A stretch of 64,000 bases of DNA. It comes from Phaseolus vulgaris. Taxonomy: Eukaryota; Streptophyta; Magnoliopsida; Fabales; Fabaceae. This document shows positions 44,260 to 55,425 of this stretch, piece after piece (the first letter of the stretch is position 1; the number at the start of each line of letters is the position of its first letter). A model generated the notes under the pieces. That model did not search any database. It worked only from the letters and a program-made list of their open reading frames with translations, and was not told the DNA's origin. Where the stretch lies: the NCBI RefSeq assembly GCF_000499845.2, contig NC_023755.2, forward strand, positions 33,961,253-34,025,252, written 5' to 3'. A program made the translations under genes and the position numbers.

Positions 44260-46970
44260 ATATTAATTAAATACAAATCATAAATATTTAATGTCTTATT
44301 TAAATAAAAATCTGAAATATAAAAATTTCTAAAATATTTAAATATTTAAATAAATAAAAATCATAAATATTTAAAGTCCTATTTAAATAAAAATCTAAAA
44401 GATATAAAATTCCTAAAATATTCAAAATTTTAAATAAATAAAAATTCTTAATATTTAATGTCCTATTTGTAAAAAAAAGTTTGTCTGATGATACTCCTGG
44501 CAGTGAATACTACAAGACTGTCTTATTAGAATATGTAATAGAGTAAGTTCATTTTTCCTATTCTTGTTTAGTCAAATTTTAAACTTGTTAGGTTTGTGTC
44601 TGCATAGACTTTGCATGTGACTCTTTTAGTTTCAGGGTTAATATCTGTTAGCTCAAGGTTCTAGTGATATAGTTAGATTTTTATCATAACTCTATGGTAC
44701 AGGTTAAGCTATCATTGAGCTTTTGGTAGGTTTGGAGCTCTCAGTGAGAATCTACTCCAGTTTAGGTAAGGGAAGCTAGTTTAAATTTTCAATAGAACAC
44801 TAGGCTAGAAGATTTGGATGCGGGGGTCGTGGTCACTAGTTCCAAATTTTGTTTGTAGGAATGATTGTTTATGAGTAATGCAGAATATTGTTTGAAATAA
44901 AATCTGAATATTTTGATTTTGTTATGAATAATTTATGGTAGATGTTTTTGTTTGAATTTAAAATTTGGTTGATTTGTATGGTTGATATAGTGTAAGTTAC
45001 TTTTGAAGTGAAATGAGTTATTTAAAACTATTTTTGTTTGACTATGAATGATGAAATTAGGCATAATTATGCAGATTTTTATGCAAATTTCGCTTAGGCG
45101 AGCTAATTCTCGCTCAAGCGAGAATAGAATGGAAAGATGGGGTGCTCTTAAGTTCATTATCGCTTAAGCAAGAAGGAATCTCATTCAGACAAAAATGGGC
45201 GAGATCGAGTTCGATATCGCTTAAGCAAGAGAATTTTCACTTGGGCGAGATCCGTTCTTGCTCAAATGAGCAAATTTTCGCTCAAGCTAAACTCTCTGTA
45301 AAAAAAAATCTTAATTTTTTTTTATTTTTTCTTTTAAAAGCCTAGTTTATTATAGCTTATTATTTTTAAAAAATCTAACTATATCACTAGAACCCTGAGC
45401 TAAGAGAACCTACTCTATTAAAGATTATAATCAGACACTCTTATAGTATTCGCTGTCACGAATCTCTGATCGTCGAACTGATAAGCGAGAATGTGTTTAC
45501 ACTATTTTTCTTGGTCCTTACACTATTTAAATAAAAATTTGAAATATATAAATTTTTAAAATATTCAAAAATCTTAAATAAATACAAATCTTAAATATTT
45601 CATGTCCTAATAAAATAAAAATATGAAATACATAATTTCCTAAAATATTCAAATTTTAAATAAATATAAATAAATATAAATCATACATATTTAATGTCCT
45701 ATTTAAATGAAAATATGAAATATATAAAAAAATTAAAGTATTCAAAATTCTAAATAATTACAAATCCTAAATATTTAATGTCCTATTTAAATAAAAATAT
45801 GAAATATATAATATTTATGAAATATTCAAAATTCTAAATAAATACAAATCCTAAATATATAACATTCTTAAAATATTCAAAACCTTAAATGTTTAATGTC
45901 CTATTTAAATAAAAATATGAAATTTATAAAATTCTTAAAATATTCATAATCTTGAATAAATATAAATCTTAAATATTTAATGTCCTATTTAAATAAAGAT
46001 TTGAAATATATAAAAATCTTAAAATATGTAAAATCTTAACTAAATACAAATCCTAAACATGTAATGTCCTAATTAAATAAAAAAAACTGAAATATATAAA
46101 TTCCTAAAATATTCAAAATTTTAAATAAATATAAATCTTACATATTTAATGTCCTATTTAAATTAAAATATGAAATATATTAAAACTTTAAAATATTTAA
46201 AATTGTAAATAAATACAAATCCTAAATATTTAATGTCCTGTTTAAATAAAAATATGAAATATATAAAGTTCCTGAAATATTCAAAAATTTTAAATAAATA
46301 CAAATCCTAAATATTTAAAGTCTTATTTAGAAAAAATTGAAATATATAAAATTCTTAAAATATTAAAAAACTTAAATATTTAGTGTCCTATTTAAATAAA
46401 AATGTGAAATATATAAAATTTCTAAAATATTTAAAATCCTAAATAAATAAAATCTTAAATATTTAATGTCCTATTTAAAAAAAAATTTGAAATATATAAA
46501 AATCTTAAAATATGCAAAATCTTAAATAAATACAAATCCTAAATATTTAATGTCCTAATTAATTAAAAATTTGAAACATATGAATTCTTAAAATATTCAA
46601 AATTTTAAATAAATATAAATCCTACATATTTAATGTCCTATTTAAATAAAAATCTGAAATATATAAAATTTTTAAAATATTTAAAATCTTAAATAAATAT
46701 AAATTCTAAATATTTTTTTTCCTATTTAAAGAAATACACGAAATTATTAAAATATTCAAAATCATAAATAAATAAAAATTATAAATATTTAATATCATAT
46801 TTAAATAAAAATATAAAATATATGAAATTCCTAAACTATTCAAAATCATAAATAAATAAATACAAATTTTAAATATTTAAAATCTTATTTAAATAAAAAT
46901 ATGAAACATATAAATTTTTTAAAATATTCAAAATCTTAAATAAGTACAAATCCTAAATAACAATGAAGAA
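44260..46970 (+). repeat. 84-bp AT-rich satellite-like array
   Basis: About 17-20 imperfect units on TTTAATGTCCTATTTAAATA with AAATATGAAATATATAAA and AAATAAATACAAATCCTAAA. Anchor words step at 45691, 45775, 45977, 46061, 46145 and 46230, that is about 84 bp, with an irregular unit at 45893. A solo LTR (44468-45522) sits inside. The array precedes a TNP2 pseudogene, as at 5.7-6.0 kb. Confidence 0.9.
44468..45522 (+). mobile_element. Snap-back solo LTR with TSD
   Basis: TGTAAAAAAAAGTTTG to GGTCCTTACA, 1,055 bp, flanked exactly by CTATT (44463-44467 and 45523-45527), with array sequence resuming after it. The left arm (44485-44690) reappears inverted at 45370-45510: GGCAGTGAATACTACAAGAC against the complement of CTTATAGTATTCGCTGTCAC. 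Between them are repeated TCGCTTAAGCAAGA and CTCGCTCAAGCGAGA words (45085-45295), each a small hairpin. It is the same family as 17533-19449. Confidence 0.88.
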
Positions 46971-46992
46971 GTTAAAAAATTAAAGCTAGCAA

Positions 46993-47190
46993 AATCGATT
47001 ATATGTTGTGTATAACGTCCGTGAGATTCTTGCTAGTGTATAAGGTGCATCAAAATCGATTTTCAACACCAACAAAACCCTAAAATCGATTCTTCCTTCA
47101 ACATAAGGTGCATGCTAATTGATTTTCGACATCTTTGGAACCTTAAAACCGATTCTTCCTTCCATGTATCATGCATGATAATCGATTTCA
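46993..47190 (+). repeat. 62-bp repeats with AATCGATT, copy 2
   Basis: AATCGATT or a near variant at 46993, 47054, 47084, 47117, 47147 and 47180: steps 61, 30, 33, 30, 33. Units begin GGTGCAT and carry CTAAAATCGATTCTTCCTTC. This is the counterpart of 6020-6230. Confidence 0.85.
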
Positions 47191-47379
47191 CTCACCTCGA
47201 ACTTCGGGATCCAAATTTCCATGTTTTCCAGAAATCCTTTCTTTGATGCATGGATTCCTCTTATTGCTCTTACACATCTCAGTGCCCTAGATTTCACATG
47301 CATACGTAGGGTAACAAAGGGTATTTCAATAACATGCACATGGTTTACATGGTTTTGCTCTCCTTTCTTTGCTCATGAG

Positions 47380-48604
47380 AGAGAAAGTCGATTGTTGGGG
47401 ATATTAAAATTGTTCAATGTGAAGGCAAAAAATGGGAGGATTGATAAAAATTTCACAAAATTGCTTGAGTTACTAAGTGACATGCTTACTGAAGGTAACA
47501 TGATGCCAACATGTAATTATGATGCGAAAAAATTATTGTCCAATAGGTTTGCACGGTAAAAATATTCATGCATGTCCAAACGATTGTGTGATTTATAGGA
47601 AGGAATATGAAAAGTTACGTCAATGTCCACAATGTGGGGTATCACGATATCAGAAGAAAGATGGTGATTCTGAATATGATGTTAAAAAGGGTGTTCCTGC
47701 AAAGGTGTCGTGGTATTTTCCTATAATTATAAGGTTGAAACGATTGTTCACTAATGTAAATGATGCAAAATTGATTAGATGGCATGCAAATGTAAAAATG
47801 ATGGTATGTTAAGGCATCCAACAAATGTTTGTATTGGCGAAAAATTGATTCGATGTTTCCACATTTTTGCAATGATCTAAAAAATATCAAGTTTGGACTT
47901 ACTACAGATGGAATGAACCCATATGATAACTTGAGTAGTAAACATAGTTCATGACATGTTTTGTTAGTGATCTATAACTTATCGTCGTGGTTGTGCAGGA
48001 AACCCAAATACATGATGTTATCTTTGATAATCTCAGGTCCAAGATAATCGGGAAACAACATTGATGTTTATTTAAGCCTATTTAAGCCCATTAGTTGAAG
48101 ATTTGAAAATGTTATTGGAAGAAGGCATTGATGTCTTTGACGAGTACACATGTGACTCTTTTAAGTTACATGACATGTTTTTTTATACAATCATTGACTT
48201 TTCAGCATATGATAATTTGAGTGGGTACAACACCAAAGTCCACAAAGCATGCCCTATATGTGAAGAAGACACATGTCGCTATCAACTACAACATGGAAGA
48301 AAAACTATGTAACTTGGACATTGAATATTTCTTAGTTCAATCCATCCCTTTTTTTGTAAATTAAAGAAAGCATTTAACGGTTGTCAAGAGAATGAAATAG
48401 CTTTGACGACATTAAGTGGGTCACAAATATATGAACGTGTGAAGGACATTCAAGTTGTGACTAGAAAGTCGCAAAAGCAAGTCACAACAAAAAAATATAT
48501 GGAAGAAAAGATCCATCTTCTTTAATCTCCAATAATGGAGGGTGCTTAATGTGAGACATTGTATAAATGTCATGCATGTAGAGAAAAATGTGCGTGATAG
48601 TATT
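47380..48604 (+). pseudogene. CACTA transposase (TNP2-like), copy 2
   Basis: Readable TNP2 pieces: LLGILKLFNVKAKNGRIDKN, LLSDMLTEGNMMPTCNYDAK, HACPNDCVIYRKEYEKLRQC, CGVSRYQKKDGDSEYDVKKG, VSWYFPIIIRLKRLFTN, then in shifted frames LTTDGMNPYDNLSSKHSS, GYNTKVHKACPICEEDTCRY and finally VEKNVRDSI. Frameshifts fall near 47545, 47800 and 47860. It stops at 48604, where TAAGG and then the LTR of the next element begin; the rest of the transposase is missing. It is better preserved than the 6.4-kb copy because it keeps the CPNDC motif. Confidence 0.9.
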
Positions 48605-48609
48605 TAAGG

Positions 48610-49048
48610 TGATGGATTTCCTATGAGCTCTTCTTGGATGTTTGTGGAAGATGGTGTGGAAGCTTAATGGAAGAGATGAACAAGGTCCTCCTAAGAGGTG
48701 TGGTGACCTTGAAGGTGCATGAAGAGTGTGGAAATGGGGAGGTTCGGCCAGCCCCTTTGAAGGTGGTGAAATGAAGATTAAAACCTAGAAGCTAGGCAAG
48801 GAGTAATGTATGGCACTAAATTGGCAGCATAACAATACTCTATTCAATCTTGAAAATACAAGGTGTAGGCTCCTCCTTTTATAGGCTAAGGAGGACCATA
48901 ATGCAACCCTAATGCTAATCAAAATGAAATGCAAATTTACATCACATGGAGCACATGGCCATGTGGAGAATCCTTCTAGAAAGTGACCAAATCTTTAGCA
49001 AATCTAGGTCAAGTTTCATGGAATCAAGTTTATGCTATTTACACCACA
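48610..49048 (-). repeat. 3' LTR of non-autonomous gypsy
   Basis: Plus-strand TGATGGATTTCC to TTTACACCACA. On the minus strand it begins TGTGGTGTAAATAG and ends AATCCATCA. Confidence 0.92.
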
Positions 49049-49296
49049 ACTAATATTAAGCTATCCTTAATGGGCCTTCATGTAGCATACACAAGTTGCT
49101 TCTTCTCCCATCCATAGCTTGCCCCAAGTCTCACATCCGTAGCTTGGTCATGGACCTAGTAATAGGTCCTAGACGGTCTACCCTTCCTTCTAGACGCTCT
49201 CCCTTTAGACGCTCTCCACCTTGTGCTAGACGCTCTTCACTTTGGCCTAGACGCTCCTTCCTTTGGCCTAGACGCTCTTGGTTTGGCTTTGGATGC

Positions 49297-50262
49297 TCAC
49301 GTCTTGGCTCTTGTCTTTTTATATGAGGTTGTGCTTGGCCCTCTTCCATCATCCCCACCCTCTTGAAAAGGATTTGTCCTCAAATCCAACACTTTTTCTT
49401 CCACTAGGGGGATGGATGTGGCTGGATGGTGTCCATCATCTCCTCCTTCTTGAGAAGATCTATCCTCAGATCTACAGACTTGATCTCGAATAGCAGCCTC
49501 TTGTTTCGCCAAAGCTTGTTCTCCTGGATCAAACGTCCACCTATAGAAATCATCAAATAAAGCATAGGTGTTAGTTTGAAAATCAATTTTACTATGTTGC
49601 CATTTTTGTTTTTCTTTAGGTTTTGGCAACTTTGGACAATGTTTCTCTTTTGATTGTTGTACGTGTTCTCTAATCATCTTATGCATTTTGAAATGTTCAT
49701 TTATGGTTACTTTCTCTTTAGGCATAAATTCTATAGGAGATGGTAACAACTTAAAAGGAGAAAGATGATTTAGCCCACATATAACCTCAAAAGTAGAAAT
49801 ACAAGTAGTTTTGTGAACTACTTTATGGTAAGTATGCTCATCTCTAGAGTTGTGTTTGTCCTTTATGATTATTCTAGGCATAGTAGAAAGAGCTAGATTT
49901 TCAAATGTATTTTGACCATGCCTTTGAGGATGATAGGAATTTAAAGTGTACAACTTAGTTGCAAGTTTTCCAAAGAGAATCCTCAAATCATGGTTTGTGA
50001 AATTTGGAGCTCTATCCAACACTATGCTTGAGGATAAACCATGAAGATGTAGCACTTCTCTAGAGAAGAGTTTATCCATGAAAATCGAATCAAAACCTTT
50101 TGTTGTCCTAGGAAGCTCTAATATGAAGTTTGTGTCTTCCCAAGGATCATTTACAAAAGGTGAAGGAGTATAGAGTTCTAGAGACATTGCCTTAGGTGTA
50201 GTTTGAAAACAAGAATTGTACCTAAGGTAATGTCTTTGAACCTCTTTTCTCATGGGTGACAA
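49297..50262 (-). pseudogene. Shortened integrase ORF
   Basis: A 321-codon open frame begins 20 bp after the gag stop. Residues 30-150 match a Ty3/gypsy integrase core: PWEDTNFILELPRTTKGFDS, LFSREVLHLHGLSSSIVLDR, GKLATKLYTLNSYHPQRHGQ. The segment between the first and second catalytic regions is shortened, and the normal PQTDGQTE is HPQRHGQNTFEN, so the third acidic residue is doubtful. The C terminus has two QEGGDD-type repeats. The reverse transcriptase and RNase H that should precede it are missing. A long open frame in such a damaged protein is notable, but it is very unlikely to be an active integrase. Confidence 0.8.
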
Positions 50263-50282
50263 AAGTTTTCCTTTTAAAAGCT

Positions 50283-51815
50283 CTAGAGTTTTATCAACTC
50301 TAATTTGCCCATGAGTTCTCCTTCATGAAGACTTTTTCTCTTCTGTGTAAAGATAGTCTCGTTGTTACAACCATTGTTTATGAGAATTTGTACACTTTGC
50401 AATGGTTGTCTCAATAAGACATGACAAGTTTCTTTAGGCACTACTTCACATAAAAATTTGTTTTTGTAGATGCTTATAGATAACTTGACATTCACTTGGT
50501 GATATCCTAGCACATATGAGAAATAATCTACTTTATCTTTATCTATGCAAGCTTCTTTTAAAGACTCTTCTTTTTTGCTCATGCTTGCAAGTGTTCCTTT
50601 ACAAGAGGTAAGGCTAGGTTGTTCAACAAGAAGCATGTTTTCAAGGGTATTTTCAATGTGCTTGCCTTGTTGAATGACCTTGTGGGAAGGAACATTCTTC
50701 TCCCACGCCTTTTGTTTCACAAGGTTCTCTTTCTTTTCTATTTTTACATTTTCATCACTCTCACTAGCTTCTTTTTCTTGGCTACTATTCTCATCTTTGT
50801 CCCTTAAGATCATAGATCTTTCATTGGAACAGTGAGATGCTAATTGATCATTGCCAAGGTATTCTAAACATGGAATTTCTCTAGCTTGAGTGTGAGAGAT
50901 ATGCTTGGTTAGGTTTTGGGAAAGTTCTAGAGATGGTTCTTGTATATGTTCTTCCTCTCTATGGAACTCATCCTTGTCATAAGATACATAGTATGAACTT
51001 TGTTTTTGACTTGATTGTTTTCTCAAAATTTGTTTTTCAACTTTAATGCTAAGTTGAATCAAGTCATTTAAATCTCTATAAGGTAAAAGTTCAACTTTGT
51101 TTCTTATCTCAAGTTTGAGACCACTTAGAAACCTAGCTATGGTGGTATGGTTGTCCTCGTTAATCCTTGCCCTCTCAATATATGATATCATCTTTTGCCA
51201 ATATTCTTCTACACTCATATCTTTTGGATGAAGTCTTTGGAGCTTGTCCATCAACTTCCTATTGTAATGTGAGGGAATATGGCGACATCTCAAGGCTCCC
51301 TTAAGGTCATTCCAAGATGTAATGGGAGGGTCCTTGTGGAGATGTCTCTCTCTTTTTAGGGCATTCCACCAATACAGAGCATCACATTGAAAACTTAAGG
51401 TAGCTAAGGGTACTTTCTTTTCTTCACTCACATGGTTGTAAGCAAACAATTGCTCTACCCTCATCTCCGAATATAGATATGTTTCTACATCTTCTTTTCC
51501 ATAGAAATGAGGTAGCTCTACCTTAACCTCCTTTAGGTCTTCTTGTCTCTCTTTTCTAGCTCTCCTAGGGGGTGGTTCATTTATCCCAAGACTTTCTTCC
51601 CCAAAAGAATCATAAACTTGAGAGCTATATGAATGAGAATGTAATTTTTTTGAAATTTGAGACTTCTCATCCTTTGCTTTAGTCAATTTATTAGTTTTAG
51701 CCTCATTCTCCAATTGTTTAGATGAAATTGATTGAATATCTTTGGAGAGTTGTTTCAAAAGGGATTTGATGGATTTCATATCACTTTCCATAGACTTTGA
51801 AGAATGAGAAGACAT
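50283..51815 (-). CDS. gag: Ty3/gypsy Gag, 510 aa
   Basis: Intact frame starting MSSHSSKSMESD at 51815. The N-terminal third is charged and coiled-coil-like (KSIKSLLKQLSKDIQSISSK). The Retrotrans_gag domain follows at residues 100-260: ELPHFYGKEDVETYLYSEMR, LATLSFQCDALYWWNALKRE, LKGALRCRHIPSHYNRKLMD, RFLSGLKLEIRNKVELLPYR. The zinc knuckle is broken: in CLEYLGNDQLASHC the second Cys is Tyr and the His is Gln. The tail has protease-flanking sequence (YKNKFLCEVVPKETCHVLLR) but no Asp-Ser/Thr-Gly active site. So this is a Gag fused to the stump of a deleted protease. It could form particles but should bind RNA poorly through its knuckle. Confidence 0.9.
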   Translation of the reverse strand: MSSHSSKSMESDMKSIKSLLKQLSKDIQSISSKQLENEAKTNKLTKAKDEKSQISKKLHSHSYSSQVYDSFGEESLGINEPPPRRARKERQEDLKEVKVELPHFYGKEDVETYLYSEMRVEQLFAYNHVSEEKKVPLATLSFQCDALYWWNALKRERHLHKDPPITSWNDLKGALRCRHIPSHYNRKLMDKLQRLHPKDMSVEEYWQKMISYIERARINEDNHTTIARFLSGLKLEIRNKVELLPYRDLNDLIQLSIKVEKQILRKQSSQKQSSYYVSYDKDEFHREEEHIQEPSLELSQNLTKHISHTQAREIPCLEYLGNDQLASHCSNERSMILRDKDENSSQEKEASESDENVKIEKKENLVKQKAWEKNVPSHKVIQQGKHIENTLENMLLVEQPSLTSCKGTLASMSKKEESLKEACIDKDKVDYFSYVLGYHQVNVKLSISIYKNKFLCEVVPKETCHVLLRQPLQSVQILINNGCNNETIFTQKRKSLHEGELMGKLELIKL

Positions 51816-53658
51816 GACTAGAGCTTTGGGTCTAGAAATGTTTTACTTTGAGAAAAATGAGGGAAGTTAAAGAAGATAGTTTTCTAGGTAAGAGAGGTGA
51901 GTCACAATGGACTACTTAAATACCAAGTCTTGCCTTAGCCAAAAACTATCCCTCAATGTCTTCACACAAATATTTCTCTTGGTAAACCACTTAAAACACG
52001 ATTAAGTTGGAGAAATCAAATTTTTAATGCAAGAAAACAATGCAAACTATCTAATCAACCAAGCAAAATTAACAAAGCTTAAACAGGACAAAACAGTTTG
52101 ATAAGCGTAGCTAATTAAAGGTAAAAAGATGCAATTAAAACAATTAAGAATTGCTAAGCTAGATATTTCTAAACTAGTCGGCCCTAGGTGAGGCTTCTTG
52201 GACACTTGGAGCCCTTGAAGACACACTCACCGTCTAATTCCGTAATTAAACAAGTAATTAACAAGAGTTAAGTTGCAAAGAAATTAGATGAAACTCCCTT
52301 TTTTGATTTTCTATTAGCACTTCCTTTGTTGTTTCCTCTTTGTTGGGCCCTCCAATGTATGTGGTGTATTTAGAAAGTGTTTGTTTCTGCCCCTTGCCTC
52401 TGTTCCTCTTGGAATTAGGTAATTAATTCTTCAATCCAGCACCTATTAAGCAAACTAGACTCTTCTCAAGTCAATTCCCACTCAATCAAGTACCAATTGA
52501 TAATTAATCCACCACCAAGCTTAGATGTCAAAGAATTAAAGCAAGAAACAAATTAATTTGAAAAACAGTACCACACAAATGGAATTAAATGTGACAACTA
52601 GAAAGAGTTTCAATGAAATATTAGACAAGCAAATAAAAGGTACTCAAAGAAAGGATGGCACACAAAATGGAACCTAAGGAATAGCACTAGATTTGATTTA
52701 AAAATAAAAAATAGCACCACTGAAACAAGTTGTTGTGGTCCAGAAAGCGTGATTTTCCCAGATTTATGCTGAGCTGGCCTTTTAAAATTTGCTTCTGAAA
52801 ATTGATATTCAAACAGATCAAGATCTCAACAAATTTTTGGCGTTGGTTTCACTCCAAACGCATGCACCATTTTTTTTTAATAAATTTTCTAAAATCAGTG
52901 CTCAGATTCGCTAGTTGTAGCGTCAAGATTGCACACTGTTTTTGTAATATTTATCATTTTTTCTCTATTTGTTTTTTTGAACTGATTCTCTTTTTGTCCT
53001 CTTGCTAACACCTCAATCTTGCAAAATCCAGAGGCTCAGAAATTTCTTATGTGTATTTTAATTTTCATAAGCAAAATCAGCCAAAACAGAATGGTGTAAA
53101 ACAGAGGATTCTGTAAATCTGGAAAATAAAAACAGAATGATATACCAAAGGAAACACAATGGAATTAGTGAAAGGAATTTGTGTGGATCTAACACACAAA
53201 TATGAACTCAAACTAAAAATAAAAAGCACCAAAGGATAAAAAACACAGCAGATTCAGATCAAGCATTTATACCAAAAACAAGAAACAACTAAGCCAAAAA
53301 AAGTACTACTAGGATTTGATGACATTTTTGGAAGAAACATGACTAAACAAAACACATATAGATTCAGAAATTAAAAGACTCAAATGAACACAATATGAAC
53401 CAATTAAAATTGCAATAAGGACTCAAATACCTAAAATAAAAACAGCAACACAAACTATATGGAATCCTACCAAAAATTGCACAAAGATTGCTCAAGAACA
53501 ATTGAACAAGATGCACCGATTGGAAATTCCAAACAGCACACCAATTCAAAACGAAAATTAAAACAGCAAGACAATATGGAAACAAGATGAACAACTAGGA
53601 AAATAATAAGAACTCAAAAGAAAAGACACAAAGAGATACTCATCTTTGAAGAACCATA
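51816..53658 (-). other. Long untranslated leader
   Basis: About 1.84 kb between primer-binding site and gag ATG, with no long frame on the minus strand. It likely contains packaging signals, as leaders of plant gypsy elements do. No splice sites stood out. Confidence 0.6.
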
Positions 53659-53671
53659 GCTCATGATACCA
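53659..53671 (-). other. Primer-binding site
   Basis: Minus-strand TGGTATCATGAGC, two bases after the LTR terminus. It matches the start of the initiator-methionine tRNA primer site TGGTATCAGAGC with small changes. Confidence 0.85.
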
Positions 53672-53673
53672 AA

Positions 53674-54111
53674 TGATGACATTCCTATGAGCTCTTCTTG
53701 GATGTTTGTGGAAGATGGTGCGGAAGCTTAATGGAAGAGATGAACAAGGTCCTCCTAAGAGGTGTGGTGACCTTGAAGGTGCATGAAGAGTGTGGAAATG
53801 GGGAGGTTCGGCCAACCCCTTTGAAGGTGGTGAAATGAAGATTAAAACCTAGAAGCTAGGCAAGGAGTAATGTATGACACTAAATTGGCAGCATAACAAT
53901 ACTCTATTCAATCTTGAAAATACAAGGTGTAGGCTCCTCCTTTTATAGGCTAAGGAGGACCATAATGCAACCCTAATGCTAATCAAAATGAAATGCAAAT
54001 TTACATCAAAGGAGCACATGGCCATGTGGAGAATCCTTCTAGAAAGTGACCAAATCTTTAGCAAATCTAGGTCAAGTCTCATGGAATCAAGTTTATGCTA
54101 TTTACACCACA
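53674..54111 (-). repeat. 5' LTR of non-autonomous gypsy
   Basis: Plus-strand TGATGACATTCC to TTTACACCACA, 438 bp, almost identical to 48610-49048. Confidence 0.92.
53941..53947 (-). promoter_or_regulatory. LTR TATA box
   Basis: Minus-strand CCTATAAAAGGAGGAGCC inside the 5' LTR. A second copy is at 48877-48883 in the 3' LTR. Likely core promoter of the element. Confidence 0.65.
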
Positions 54112-55375
54112 ACCAATTCCATTTTTGTTAAAAACAACATTATGTGAACCTAGAAGAGACTCAAGATTCTCTCTTCCCTTAGTAAAATTAGATAGGGTTT
54201 TTAGCAAATACTCCACTTGTTTTTCCAATTTTTTACAGTTTTCACAGGTTTTAATAGAAGCATGCAAGCATGTTAATTTAAGACTTACAAGATCAGTCTT
54301 AGCCTTATGCAGTTTTTCCTCAAGTGATTTCACTTTAGGTGCAAGCACATTATTTACCTTTTGCAACTTACTGCATATTACAACCAATCTATTTGCCTCA
54401 TCATGTGTTTCTTTGAAAGCAGCAAGCAATTGATCATAGTTATCAGATTCCATAGAAAATTCACTTACCGAATCAGAGATTGATCCTTCATCTTCCATCA
54501 TGTAGTTAGAGGAGTTGGATTCATTCGGTTTGGGATACCTTCTTTTCTGTTGGTTCCTATCTCTGCTTTTCTTCTTTAGGAATTTGCTGAACCTTTTTGT
54601 AAGTAGGTTGATTGTTTCATCATGTTCGGCATCTTCTTTCTCCCCATTGATGTCACTTTGTGCCCTTGCTTTCAGTGCAAGTCCCTTGGGTTTCCTTTCC
54701 ACTGTTTCTTGTTCTTTGAGTCTTTTGAGCTACAGCTCATGCTCCATTAATTTCCCAAATAGTGCAGCAGTGGACAGCTTTGACGGATCACGACTTTCTG
54801 ATATGGTAGTCACTTTAGGTTGCCAGCTTCTATCGAGGCACTTCAGTACTTTTATGTTAAGTTCCTCTTTGTCAAATACCTTTCCCAATCCAGTAAGATG
54901 ATTCAAAATGTGGGTGAACCTTTTCTGCACATCAGCAATGCTCTCTTCGGGTTGTATTCTGAAAAGTTCACATACTCTAGATGAGAGAATGTTTTCTTGA
55001 TCTCTTCACATCCTCAATGTCTTCATGAATAACTTCCAAGACTTCCCACATCTCCTTAGTTGAACTGCATTGAGATATTCTGAAGAAATCATCCATTGTT
55101 AACGACGAAGTTATGATGTTTTTGGCTACAAGATCATATTGAGCCTTCTTCTTTTCACTCTCACTCCATTCAGATCTTGGCTTTACCACTTCTTCATCTT
55201 TGACAACCTGCATTGGCACATAAGGTCCATGGACCACAACCTCCCAAATACAAGAGTCAATAGATTCCATGAAAATTTTTATTCTAATTTTCCAAAAAGC
55301 ATAATTCATCCCATTGAACATAGGGGGTCTATTGATAGACGATCCCTCAACAAAAACCACTTTAAACTCAGACAT
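54112..55375 (-). pseudogene. Ty1/copia gag (UBN2-type), truncated
   Basis: Starts MSEFKVVFVEG at 55375, then PPMFNGMNYAFWKIRIKIFM and KNIITSSLTMDDFFRISQCS, a copia gag (UBN2-like) domain. A frameshift near 54980 moves the reading to RFTHILNHLTGLGKVFDKEE, and another near 54720 to a coiled-coil tail (KVKSLEEKLHKAKTDL, ENCKKLEKQVEYLLKTLSNF). The frame is cut at 54112 within VVFNKNGIG by the gypsy LTR, before any zinc knuckle. Protease, integrase and RT of this element are absent from the window. Architecture resembles large SIRE/Maximus-type copia gags. Confidence 0.88.
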
Positions 55376-55410
55376 TATTGCAAACAAACTTGAGTAAAAT
55401 ACAAGTCCTA

Positions 55411-55423
55411 GCTCTTGATACCA
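55411..55423 (-). other. Primer-binding site of copia element
   Basis: Minus-strand TGGTATCAAGAGC, two bases after the LTR end AACCCAACA; initiator-Met type with one change. Confidence 0.88.
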
Positions 55424-55425
55424 AT

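Larger units (their letters stand above)
48610..54111 (-). mobile_element. Young non-autonomous Ty3/gypsy element
   Basis: Read on the minus strand: 5' LTR 54111-53674, primer-binding site TGGTATCATGAGC (initiator-Met type) at 53671-53659, a long leader, gag 51815-50283, a shortened integrase 50262-49297, and 3' LTR 49048-48610. The LTRs (438 and 439 bp) differ at only a handful of positions. Protease core, reverse transcriptase and RNase H are deleted. The flanks TAAGG and ACCAA do not match: the left neighbour is a CACTA transposase and the right one a copia gag, so the locus has been rearranged since, or during, insertion. Confidence 0.93.
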
